Of a stretch of DNA of 64,000 nucleotides, positions 49,967 to 59,468 are shown in pieces. Each line of letters begins with the position of its first letter. The stretch's first letter is position 1. The translations under genes and the position numbers were made by a program. The notes below the pieces were generated by a model, which searched no databases, was not told the origin of the DNA, and saw only the letters and a list, made by a program, of their open reading frames with translations. The DNA is from Ceratodon purpureus (lineage: Eukaryota; Streptophyta; Bryopsida; Pseudoditrichales; Ditrichaceae), in contig CM026429.1 in the NCBI GenBank assembly GCA_014871385.1, positions 9,419,075-9,483,074 of the forward strand, given 5' to 3'.

Positions 49967-50812
49967 TCAGTATCCCTGCTCCTGCAGATAATCGCCCAGC
50001 TTCTCCACCGCGATGTTGCACTCCCCGGGGGTGCAAGGCTCGTCGTACAGCCCAATCAGGAGTGCACTGTTCGTCTTCCTCACACAGCAACCTCCTGGAC
50101 CCTGCCACAGTGCAAAACGGCCATGTCACACCCCAAGGATCACCAGCTACCCAACGACATTTCCCAAATAACCACTTCGCGACACGAGCAGACATCTCAT
50201 CATCGATCATACAAACACGTTCGACAGGCGTGACCTACCTTCTTTCCACGAACGACGATGCCGGGATCGCCTTGGAGGACCATGTACTTGTGTCCCCCCA
50301 AAAACAGCCCGTTCTGTGCCAGCACACTGTTCTCCTCGAACCCATCCAGGAGTTTCTCGATCTCCCCAGCCTTCAACTGCAAAATATTGAGCATAGACCA
50401 CAAAGGATCACACCTCAACGCTTGACTTCAAAAACGGTATGCACTCATTAACACTTTCGATACATATTCCAGTACATACGTCAACTAAAACTCATAAGCA
50501 TCCAGGGCACAGGACCATCAATCCTTGTAGATTCGTAAAACCTTGAATCAACTAACTCCGAATGCTCGATCTGATGTCACCCCTGCACGAAAGCATTCTC
50601 CTCCTCCTCAGAATCAACTCTCAGAAATCTCACATGCGGATACTAAATCCCGCCAGCTTCAAATGAAAGCATCCGTGGTTCCGTACCTCAGGGAAGGTGG
50701 CGCTCTGCGCCCAAATGTTGCCGTCGTGGCCGATAATGGCGGCAGCGAACAGCGAATGCCCTGGTGAAATCTCATACATCAGGTGGTCATCGACATACGA
50801 TTGCCAAGACAT
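49967..50812 (-). CDS. PRF: Profilin
   Basis: Three exons: 50687-50812 (42 codons), 50239-50376 (46 codons) and 49967-50101 (44 codons plus stop); both introns are GT-AG and phase 0. The product is 132 residues, the standard plant length. Profilin binds monomeric actin and poly-proline and feeds actin into formin-driven filaments in the cytosol. The N-terminus [12 protein letters not shown] and the C-terminus [12 protein letters not shown] are the family signatures that build the poly-proline site. [19 protein letters not shown] and [25 protein letters not shown] form the core. The third exon acceptor (gtggcag/ggtcca) gives [22 protein letters not shown]; the two adjacent cysteines are unusual. 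The ATG at 50810-50812 is fixed by the conserved start. Confidence 0.96.
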
Positions 50813-52339
50813 GATTGCTGCTTGCTTCTCGCTCTCCCGATTCAACTCGCTCCAACTTCAGCTCAATATCACGACACGAAAACACCTGCGCCAGCAAACA
50901 TCTCCAAATCTTAACCCCTCCGATCACCGCCAACACCCATATAAAAAAAAGCCCCACTCAACCAACCCCCATATAAACAACAACATAAAAATCAAAAAGA
51001 AAAAAAACCTAACATCACATCCACAACCGCCACCCTGAACACATAGCCGATCCAAGAATCAATCCCGTTGTGAGTACATGATTCTAAACCCTCACCAGAG
51101 ACGGAACGTGAGTTGGATAGGCAGAGTGCGCTATGATGCATACACACCAGGGTAACAAATGAAGGTGAGGATATGAAGGTGAGTTAGAGGAGGAAGGGAC
51201 GGATGGAGCGGGGGGCAACATGGAGGGGGAGCGGGAAGAGCGGGTGCTTACCAGGAGCGATGACAATACAGAGTGGAACAACGGAGCCTGATCGGAGATG
51301 GCGAAGTGTGGTGTGCTTTTTTAGGGTTGGTCCTGGGATCAATCCATCGCGGCAATCCATCCATCGGTGGCAGGAGAGAGATGATAGATCTATGCTGGAT
51401 GCATCTAGAATCGATCCTTCGCATTCCAGACTCCGCGTGCATCGGCAGCAACATGGGGTCATCACTGTGGGCTTGAGGGGGCCATAGAGGCGCACAGAGT
51501 TTGCCATACGGTGGTGAGTATGGTATGGTTTCCTCTATACCGTATGTATGTATTTCTGAGTTCCTTATTTATCATCATCGTGTGATTTCTGATTTGCGAG
51601 ATTTGGTTTTTATTATGTCATTTACGACAGCAGAGTGGACAGACCTGAGTCAAGTTGGATGCAATTGGTGTTGGGTTTCTCATTCAGTGGCAGCTTGAGT
51701 ATTTGGGTCTGTTTTTTGTTTTATTTTATGATATTTGTTGTGTTATGGACAACAGGGGTTTTATGATCTGGAGGTTTTAGTTGTGGGGCTATCTGGGGAT
51801 GACAATTTTTGTTTTTTTGGTTTTATAGAAAGAAACTTGATCAATTTATTACTTCGAGGTGAGGATTCTGCTGAAAAGTATTGTTTGGAGGTTTTTTTTT
51901 TGTGGGACGTGTATAAGCTGCTTAGGAAGCAAGCCATCTTTATGGATTTCTATGCAGTTTGACTTCCTTAGGGCCGCTTTATCCATAAGACAGGGCCAAT
52001 TTTCCTTGGGGCCGATTTCATGAATTCTTGGCCAATTTTGGAGTGAAGATTGACCTCAACTAACTATTATAATAAGAGTATAATCAGGGCTGATTTTTCT
52101 TTATGTAAAGGCCTTAGTGCCAAGAAGCTAGGCTGCTCCAATAAAACTTTAAAAATTAAGTCCTTATCTTTTCTTTTTATCATTGTCAGTGGTACAAAAT
52201 GGAGAAACAAAGATATAAGATTTCAATGGCTACTGTGTTGTTCATGGCCGTGCGACATGTTATTGTGGTTATTGCAATATTGTGAAGTTTGATTATATCC
52301 AAGAATCACTGCAATCAAACAAGCATGTAGCCTCAATCA
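50813..52339. other. Profilin upstream region and intergenic DNA
   Basis: Should contain the minus-strand promoter and leader of profilin. Overlapping open frames at 51184-51507 on both strands have no domain. Confidence 0.45.
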
Positions 52340-53530
52340 AGTATATACACTTGTACATCACATACATGGACGAAAAACATAATAAGGAAATGGATTTGGA
52401 CTTTATATGGCTTCTAAATGGTGTTTGACATGAAAAATCCAACAATGGTTTGAATAGACTATGATGAATTGGATTGGACTCTTCATCTACCGCGAAGAAG
52501 TTTTTCTGCTTATAGAGGTAGACGAGGAACGTGCCCATATACGAAGGTTGGCCACGCTTTGTGTTAGCCGCCAACCTATGGACCAACTTCCCTATGATGC
52601 CCCCCTAATCCACAACCTTTTTACCAAAGAAAGCCATGAGCAAGGTGCTAGCTAAGGTGAAGGTCACATAGTATGGCCTTTCCGAGCTCAAGATGGGAAC
52701 TAAGAAGCCAATTACCTCTTCTCACTATTGTCCTTGCAATCCTTCATGTAGTACCAATACTTGAGATCCAACTTCTGAGAGAATTTATCCCTAGCGCAAT
52801 CCTCCTTCGTAGCCATGATTTCCACTCCCCTCCAAAATTCCTAGAAGCTGCTCCATAGTTCCGCATTCCACCTGCCAGAGCGTTCAAGACAATGGAAGCG
52901 TAAACGCTGTCCTTTTCCCATGTGACCAACTCTCTCACCATCTCCTCGCAACCCATCCTCCTAGATTTTCCGGCAGCCCGAGGCATCCCATCATTTTTAG
53001 GTCCACCTCAAGCTCTTTGCTATCCTCTTTCCCCGTGGGAGTTGCCACCGGAATCTTACGGAGGGCCACTCCTTATCCGCGGCCTTCTTCTTAGACTACG
53101 TTGCCATTGCCTTTGCAGCCGACTACCTCATGTGGCTCAATTCTTTTGCAGCTGCTACTTGCTCTACATTTACTACCCCGCCTTTAGAGTCCTGTGCCAT
53201 TGCTCTGGTCGCAGTTGTTGCTGCTACATTTTCCAGCTGACGCTTTGCTTCTCCGTTGTCTATGTGCACCGGGGTCTCATATGTGATTCCTTCTGTGATT
53301 TCCCAACCAGTCTCACTTTTTCCAGTGAGTCTTAAAGCTGCATATTCACCAGTTTATTGTTGACTGGCACCTGCTTGTAAAAGGAATGTTTAACATGTGT
53401 CAATTCTTGAGGCTCGGTGGGAAAAGTGACACTCACAGGGATATGCACACCAGGAATCGCATATGAGGCCCTGGTGGTGTAGGGTCTTCTTTTGTCGGCG
53501 TTGTCCACGGGGGAAGCTTGTACGTGAGCG
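52340..53530 (-). pseudogene. Decayed coding relic of unknown type
   Basis: On the minus strand several stretches read like protein but are broken by stops and frame changes. Near 53400-53480: IPGVHIPVSVTFPTEP. Near 53150-53300: an Ala/Lys-rich piece. At 52744-52986: MVRELVTWEKDSVYASIVLN. At 52450-52590: KLVHRLAANTKRGQPSYMGT, followed by FLVYLYKQKNFFAVDEE. The order is consistent with one former protein. I cannot assign a family; a transposon-derived gag-like or mobile-domain protein is possible. Confidence 0.4.
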
Positions 53531-54397
53531 GAGAGCAGTGAGCGGAGATTTGGAGAGCGGAGAGCACAGAATCGGGGACAGAACCTAAAAATAGCAAATT
53601 TTTTACTAAAAATATAATATAAAATTAGAAGATTCGAATATTGTCAATTTATTTTTAGAAATAATCTTATTTTAGTAATTTTATTGACCCTATAACCGTG
53701 GACTAATTACAGTATTTTCATTGAATTTGTAGTTCGTTTTCCCTTTTCTTGGTGATTACTTTTTTGACGTGCACCAATTACTATGCTCCAGCTCCTTCTA
53801 ACTGGTTCAGACATACATTAATTCCCCTTATCCCCTTACATTTATATGCAAATTACTACTTAAAATGTATTGGTATTGAAGATCATAAGAGGGATCAAGT
53901 AACATTTAATATCGTAACATTTTCTTAACATTGCTATAATTCATCCACCGTAGTCTACATGCCTTTATCCTTTTTTTTTTTTTTTTTTTTAATAATTGTC
54001 TTCTATTTTTTATTAATTTTCTTTATTCTATTTATCTTGTTAGAGGGGTCAAAAGCCTCCTTTCATTTAATTTTCTCCTTCATTTTATTTTCACATTCAT
54101 TTTATTTTTACATTCAATTTCTTAATCTCCTTCATATTATTTTCAACCTTCATATTAAATATTGCTTTTGTTTACTTTAATCTTTTTAATTTCATATTTT
54201 ATAAATGTTTTTTTTATTTTTTTTTATTTTTATTTTTTTTTTAATTTTAATTTTAATTTTCTATATTTTTTTTTAAATTTTAAATGCTAAATGACCTCTG
54301 CTAAACCCTCATCTTTTTCCATTCAGTTTAGCAGGATGACAACTTTTAAATGAATGAAAAGCCGATTTTCAAGGGCGCCAAGCATCTTCTTCAGGGA
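53531..54397. repeat. AT-rich flank with a T-rich low-complexity tract
   Basis: From about 53968 to 54290 the plus strand is almost all T with some A, starting with a run of about 20 T. A 9-bp inverted repeat (ctgctaaac at 54298-54306, gtttagcag at 54326-54334) follows. The left boundary of the transposon-like block probably lies in or just after this tract. Confidence 0.5.
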
Positions 54398-54405
54398 TAT
54401 TTAAG
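54398..54405 (+). promoter_or_regulatory. TATA-like box upstream of the small acidic ORF
   Basis: tatttaag, 78 bp upstream of the ATG at 54483. Confidence 0.35.
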
Positions 54406-54482
54406 ATAAGAGTATGGAATGTCTCTTCCTCTTTTGTGTTGGTGTTATGTGAAGCTCTTTTCCGTAGTGCGGGACAGCAACT

Positions 54483-54935
54483 ATGGAAGACGTCAGAGAT
54501 ATTGTTGTATCACTTGCTGACGATGTTTGTCCATTTCAACCATATGTTGAGGTGGAGGACGAAGAAGAGGTGATGGCCAACAGCCAAGGGCGTCCTTTGA
54601 CAACGGATGTTGACGTACAACCGGATGTAAGAGCTGATCCTCCACGTTCAGGAAATTCGGATGATATCATAGTGCTAGAGGAGGACGCAGATGTGCCTTT
54701 GCAACCACATGCATACTCGAAGGTTGGAAAGATCCCAAGGGGAACCTATTCCAGGGAATCAGTGAATCGGAGGCGGGGAGGTGGGCCATTGCTGAAACGT
54801 TATTACCAGGGACACTTGCCAAGTGTGGGAACGAAAGTGAATGCGAATGTAGTTTGTCCTGTAGTACAGTCAGCGGCTGGCAGTCCTGCTGATAGTGTAG
54901 TGGGCAACCCTAAACGTGTTAGGTTCGAAGATTAA
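54483..54935 (+). CDS. Small acidic/basic protein of unknown function, transposon-linked
   Basis: A single frame of 150 residues with ATG at 54483. The first half is acidic (VEVEDEEEVM and DDIIVLEEDADV); the second half is basic (SVNRRRGGGPLLKRYY), ending in NPKRVRFED, which could act as a nuclear localisation signal. No known domain recognised. It converges with the transposase gene, whose stop is at 55183, so the two 3' ends are 250 bp apart. Low complexity suggests a disordered nuclear protein. The start is supported by a TATA-like box and absence of earlier in-frame ATG. Confidence 0.5.
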   Translation: MEDVRDIVVSLADDVCPFQPYVEVEDEEEVMANSQGRPLTTDVDVQPDVRADPPRSGNSDDIIVLEEDADVPLQPHAYSKVGKIPRGTYSRESVNRRRGGGPLLKRYYQGHLPSVGTKVNANVVCPVVQSAAGSPADSVVGNPKRVRFED

Positions 54936-55182
54936 GACATCTAATAACAAGTATATGTTTGCTGTAATAAAAGGTACATGTCAGGGGATACGAAGTATAT
55001 AGTGCACTTGTTCAAGATAGAATGTTTTGAAGTAGAGTGCAATCAATGTGAACGACAAAGCCTTTATAATGAAAAAGTCAATACAGCTTCTATATTGCGG
55101 ACTTAGTACATGGGATATTACTAAAATCTTTCACTACGTGACAAATGGCCATTGTGGAAATGGCAGTTCTAAAGTAGGAGGG
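54936..55182. other. Convergent 3' ends of the small ORF and the transposase
   Basis: Short spacer that should hold both 3' UTRs; an aataaa-like signal (taataaaagg) lies at 54966-54975. Confidence 0.4.
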
Positions 55183-58100
55183 CTACCTACTTCTTCGCCA
55201 AGGGGTGACGCAAGATCCACTCTCTAAGAGTAGCTTGACCTCGTTGAAGCTGAAGGTAGGCGCATGGATGAAAAGCTCGGCTTCGGGATCACGGTTGCAG
55301 ACCTTCAAGAGTATGTAGTATAGGTGCTTACAATACGTGAACTGAGTCTTGCCACGGAACGTAGTCATCGTCTTCTTGAATGCTGGGCAAGTGCAACCAG
55401 GGTAAGAACTGATGGTAATCTGGTACCGTGTGATGTGTGGAGCGACGCCCGAATCCAGCCCAATGATGCAACCGTGGCCCGGCTCAGGTATCATGGTGAC
55501 GGAACGGAGGCGCGCTTTAAGTGACTCGGAGGAGCCTATGGACAGTCGCTGCGCCGGATTGGGACGAGTGGCAGTGCGCTTCACCATCTTGCCGTCTCTC
55601 TTGCCTGGGTAGCGGTCAGCGTCTGTAGGGACTGGCACCGAGCTGAGATTTGTAGGGGGCGGGGCAGAAGAGAAGAGGCGTCTTAGGGAGACCGGCTTCT
55701 TCGGCGGAAGTTGAAAGCCTACTGCTTCGAGGGCAAGAATCTGAGTGAGTTTTAGGTTAGTACCAAGTTTCACTGGCCACACCTCTGGAATGGAGGGGAA
55801 TTCCTGGTCTTTCGAGTAGTGTGCTACCCACTTGCGCTTAGAGCCTTTCACGCAGCGCTCAATATCGTCGGAGCAGAAGAAGAACTCTGTCTTCTCGACT
55901 GTGTTCCTGCGATAGTTAGTCCACAGCCCAGTGTAGGTCGGGGCAGCTGTGCAATGGGGCCCCTTGACAATTCTCTCAGTGCACTTCTTCTTCGTTTCAG
56001 CTCTTTGGGCCCAGCAGCACTTCGCAGAAAGTTTGTGAAGTCTTGAAATGTGCCACTCCTTCACGTCCACCTTGGTTTCTTCAACCGCGTTGACATGGCG
56101 AATGCCGCCCTTGTTCACAGGTGAAGGTAAAGGGGAATCAACTTCCTGGGGAGGAGGTTGGGTACCTTGTACCTCGGTGTCGTGTTCGGAGTCGTCTTCC
56201 ATAATGACGGGCATCTGCATAGGGCGAGCTCTGACGGCACGTCTTGGGCCTCTTGGGCGTGAGAAGTTTGTCTTGTCCCGGCGATGAGACTCCTCGTCAG
56301 CTCCGATGGGGACGTCGGCTTTTCGCTTCTGTGAACCGAACACTTCCGCTCCAGGCATGATAGGCTGACGGGTGCAGAACTCATCCGCGCCTGGCATATC
56401 GAGCATGGGGTTTTCGAGCAGTGTAGGATTTCCCCATTTCTTCGCGTTGCGTTCCGCCATCCGGAGCCTGAGTTCCTTCTTGGACAGTCATGTCCCGCCG
56501 ACGTCACCTTTGAGGAACTGGTAGTAGTTAACAACCTGTAGAAAAGCCCGAACGAAGTCGTCCACGGTAGCAACGTACAGGTCGTTCCCGTTGTTTCCTG
56601 AAGCTTGGAGCCACTTATTGTGAACTGTTTCGGCGAGGTTACAGGTCGGCATCTCTGTGAGTTCTTCTTCCGTGAATTTCTGCAATTTCGACAGTAGATG
56701 CCATTAGATTCACGGATTAAAATTTTGTAGGTTAGGGCTAGGAAACCAGTATGAAAAACATCAAAACAGAGTGCAGAGATCATACCTCGGTCATGAATCC
56801 CCCCACTGCCGAAAGCGGTGGTGCCAGAATGACAGCCACTGATCGAGTTTGATGAGACCGCTTTCGCCAATGACCCCGGTGGATGCCCACCAGGCTCGCA
56901 ACGCGTGGTACAAAGTTTCCGCCTCTGCCATGCTGGTCGCATTCTTGTACTGAGTGCACATCTTCTTGTGCTGTTCCCAGAGTTCTTCGGGGAAGTGCTT
57001 CTGCGTATACGCCACCATGTTCTGAGTCCAGTGGAACAAGCACGACCTCTCCCGGTCCTCCATTGGGTCCTCTTTGTTGCCATTGCCGTAAAGGATTCGC
57101 ACTGCATTCCAATTCGACTGTGCGTTATCCGCCATGAACCCCTTGAAGTTTGGCGCTGCAACGCCATTGATCTCCATGACCAGGTTCAGGTTTTTCCAAA
57201 AGACGAGCTGGGCCTCCGTGTCCTCGGATTGCATGTCGCAAGTGGCGATTGTCATCACGCGGCAGTAGGTGGCATCGTACACATGGCACGCCATCGTCGA
57301 CCAATCTTTCACGGGTTTTACATGGTCGAACATGATCCATGCGTTCTCCAAGTCTCGACCAGCTTGCATTCGGCTGACCAAGTCGACACCACTTCCCAGC
57401 CCGACCTCCGACATCTTGAAGACGAAGACTTTGTCATGCATAGATCCCTGACCAGGAAACCTATTTTCTTGGACATACGCCCAGAGACTGTTTCCACGGA
57501 GCTTGGTGATACCGTCCATGACTCCGTACCTTCTGTATCTTTTGAAGGTCGCGACTTTGTTGCGGATGTTTGGTGACGCCATGTCTTTGCATCGATCCAG
57601 AACAGGAACCAGCTCCTCCATCGTCAGCTTCCTCGGCGGTGCATCCTCAGGCTGTAGCAGGTAGCTCCCGATGAGGAGTTTGCTCGCCTCCAAGACAACG
57701 GCGCTCTTTGTTGCTTTGTTGTTCATCTCTACCTACTCTTCTATTAAGCTACTAATCTCTGCTTTAGAGTCTCTGTAGTCCCCAACTTTCACTAGATGAT
57801 CATGTGATCCTATGTGAATACAAGCTCTAGTCTGATTCGCTTTGCCCACAACGTAATAAATCTTAGCCTCGCATGTAGCTACACATGATGGAGGTTCTTT
57901 ACATACCTTGCACACTAGCGTGGAGTCAGATGGAGGAGGCTGATCCATGAGAAAAGCTTGCAGGGTACACCCTTCAAACTCAGTCTCGTTAACCTCGAAG
58001 ATCTTGGGAACACGCTTCAGGAAGTCACACTCCTTGTTGCTGCAGCGCAGCCATCCGACGCAGGTGGATCTTCTAAAAGACAGTCCGAAGTCGTTTTTGA

Positions 58101-58593
58101 TGTTTGTTGTGATGGTCTTGGTCCACAAGTGTCCGTCGTATCGTTTGTCCATTCCCTGCATTGACTTGGCGGCGAACTTAGAGGATCCTGCAGCAGCTGG
58201 TGGCAACTCAAAAAGAACCGGACCATCAAACTTCGCAGGCAAGTACTCTAGTCTCTCGTGTCTAATAGTAGAATAGTCTATCTTCTTCAAAATATTTTTT
58301 GACCCACGCGCCTTTGCAAGCTGTTGAAGGAGAGGGACAATGCTAACTGTGACTTGGGACAATGGAGGAGAGACATTGGAAGGATGAGCATCAGGTTGGA
58401 CCTTAGGCACCGACTTGACGGGACTGACTTCGTCATCAGAGGAGAGAGAAATGACTGTCGGAGGGGGAGGTTTCTCTACGTCTGAAGTTTCAGTACCAGG
58501 CTCGACTTTGACCTTGACATCACGAGGTAAGGGAGTCTGAATTGTGCAAGTAGAAGAGCGACGGGGGGTGAGGATCTCAGTGGATGCTGCCAT
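55183..58593 (-). pseudogene. Mutator-like (MULE) transposase with WRKY-GCM1-type zinc cluster and SWIM finger, disrupted
   Basis: Read on the minus strand from ATG 58593. Segment 1 (to 57736) is acidic and Pro-rich, then has a Cys/His cluster (CVGWLRCSNKEC, CKVCKEPPSC, ACIHIGSHDH) like the WRKY-GCM1 DNA-binding fold known from MULEs. Segment 2 (57726-56786) holds the transposase core: HVYDATYC (first Asp, residue 151 of this segment), FMADNAQSNW (Asp 200) and C-x2-H at CLFHW. An intron lies at 56680-56785. Segment 3 (56679-55183) ends with a SWIM finger, CTC...CKH with 18 residues between, near 55410-55330. Segments 1 and 2 are separated in the same frame by TAG at 57733-57735. A run of six G (56795-56800, plus-strand C) shifts the frame just before the intron. 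TGA at 56488-56490 interrupts segment 3. Full length would be about 1,100 residues. Otherwise well preserved, so decay is recent or partly assembly error. Confidence 0.8.
56680..56785 (-). other. Intron in the MULE transposase gene
   Basis: Donor ccgag/gtatga and acceptor ttgcag/aaattc on the minus strand, 106 bp. It joins GGFMTE to KFTEEELTEMP, a plausible continuous sequence, provided the upstream G-run frameshift is allowed for. Confidence 0.65.
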
Positions 58594-59400
58594 CAGAGAA
58601 TCAGTAAGACCGTAGACTCTATAGGATCCAGGGAAGAGTCTCCACTACAACATATTGTTCTCATCTCTCACTGAAGGTTACCCGAGGGTGTGGGTAACCT
58701 CCGCAGTAACGTCATCAAAGATCTCCTCCTCTATACTGATTGAATCCTCACAGAAATGGAATCTGAGACTCAGGCGAAGAGAGGAAACTGTAGGTAGACC
58801 ATCGTCATCTACGCGAAACCTAAGAGGGATGCCCATGCCTTGGGCGTACAGACAGACCATCCCCATGATTGCAGGCAACTCACTGATACTAGAGGAAGAC
58901 GGGAGAAGAGGGAGTGTACTAGCGAAGCAGTATCGCGAGAGCAAAGTGAGAGGAATGATGCATCGCTGGTGATCATTTTATTCTAGTTGGAATGTCCATG
59001 TTAACAGCTGGAGAATGATTCATTCTGTTAAGTAACGAATGATTGATTAAAGAGAGACGACGCTAACCAATTAGAATGTTTCTTTTTGCAGGCCCAAGTT
59101 AACAGGGTAGGAGTTATTAGAACTACGCATTTATTATATGAATCGTGGAACCGATTCTATTCGATGTGCAGTTTGGTGAGATTAGAGTGAGCCGTCAGTT
59201 GCATCCATATTTAATACAAGTATTCCAGTGCTTAATTCAAATCTTTTAATATTTTGTGGGCTTGGTTTATTCTCTTCAAATATAGATTGATCTCATCAGC
59301 TTTATTTCAAAATGCAATTATTTATAGTTTTCATTAATTTAAGTAGGTTTAGAATAAGGGAAGTATTTAGGGCTGAGTCAGGGAGGGTGAAGGTTTGGGA
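58594..59400. other. Shared divergent promoter region of transposase and ParB-like gene
   Basis: Lies between head-to-head genes. A minus-strand frame at 58678-58866 (62 codons from ATG; includes GIPLRFRVDDDGLPTVSS) ends 84 bp before the transposase ATG; it could be an upstream ORF or a misplaced first exon, but no in-frame splice to the transposase was found. Confidence 0.4.
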
Positions 59401-59407
59401 TATATAA
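59401..59407 (+). promoter_or_regulatory. TATA box of the plus-strand accessory gene
   Basis: tatataa, 62 bp upstream of the ATG at 59469, placing the transcription start near 59432. Confidence 0.5.
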
Positions 59408-59468
59408 GTTAGAGGGAAGTTAGGAGGAGAGCTATATTGTGAGGAGTGTTCTCTCGTTAGTTAGACAT

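Noticed and set aside
49837-50451. Plus-strand 204-codon open frame
   Set aside because: It is antisense to profilin exons 2 and 3, which are certain; no domain of its own.
56115-57167. Minus-strand 350-codon open frame overlapping the transposase
   Set aside because: It is the alternate frame across the intron and core; Ser/Thr/Arg-rich with no motif, while the adjoining frames carry the transposase motifs.
56905-57576. Plus-strand 223-codon open frame
   Set aside because: Antisense shadow of the transposase core, whose motifs are on the minus strand.
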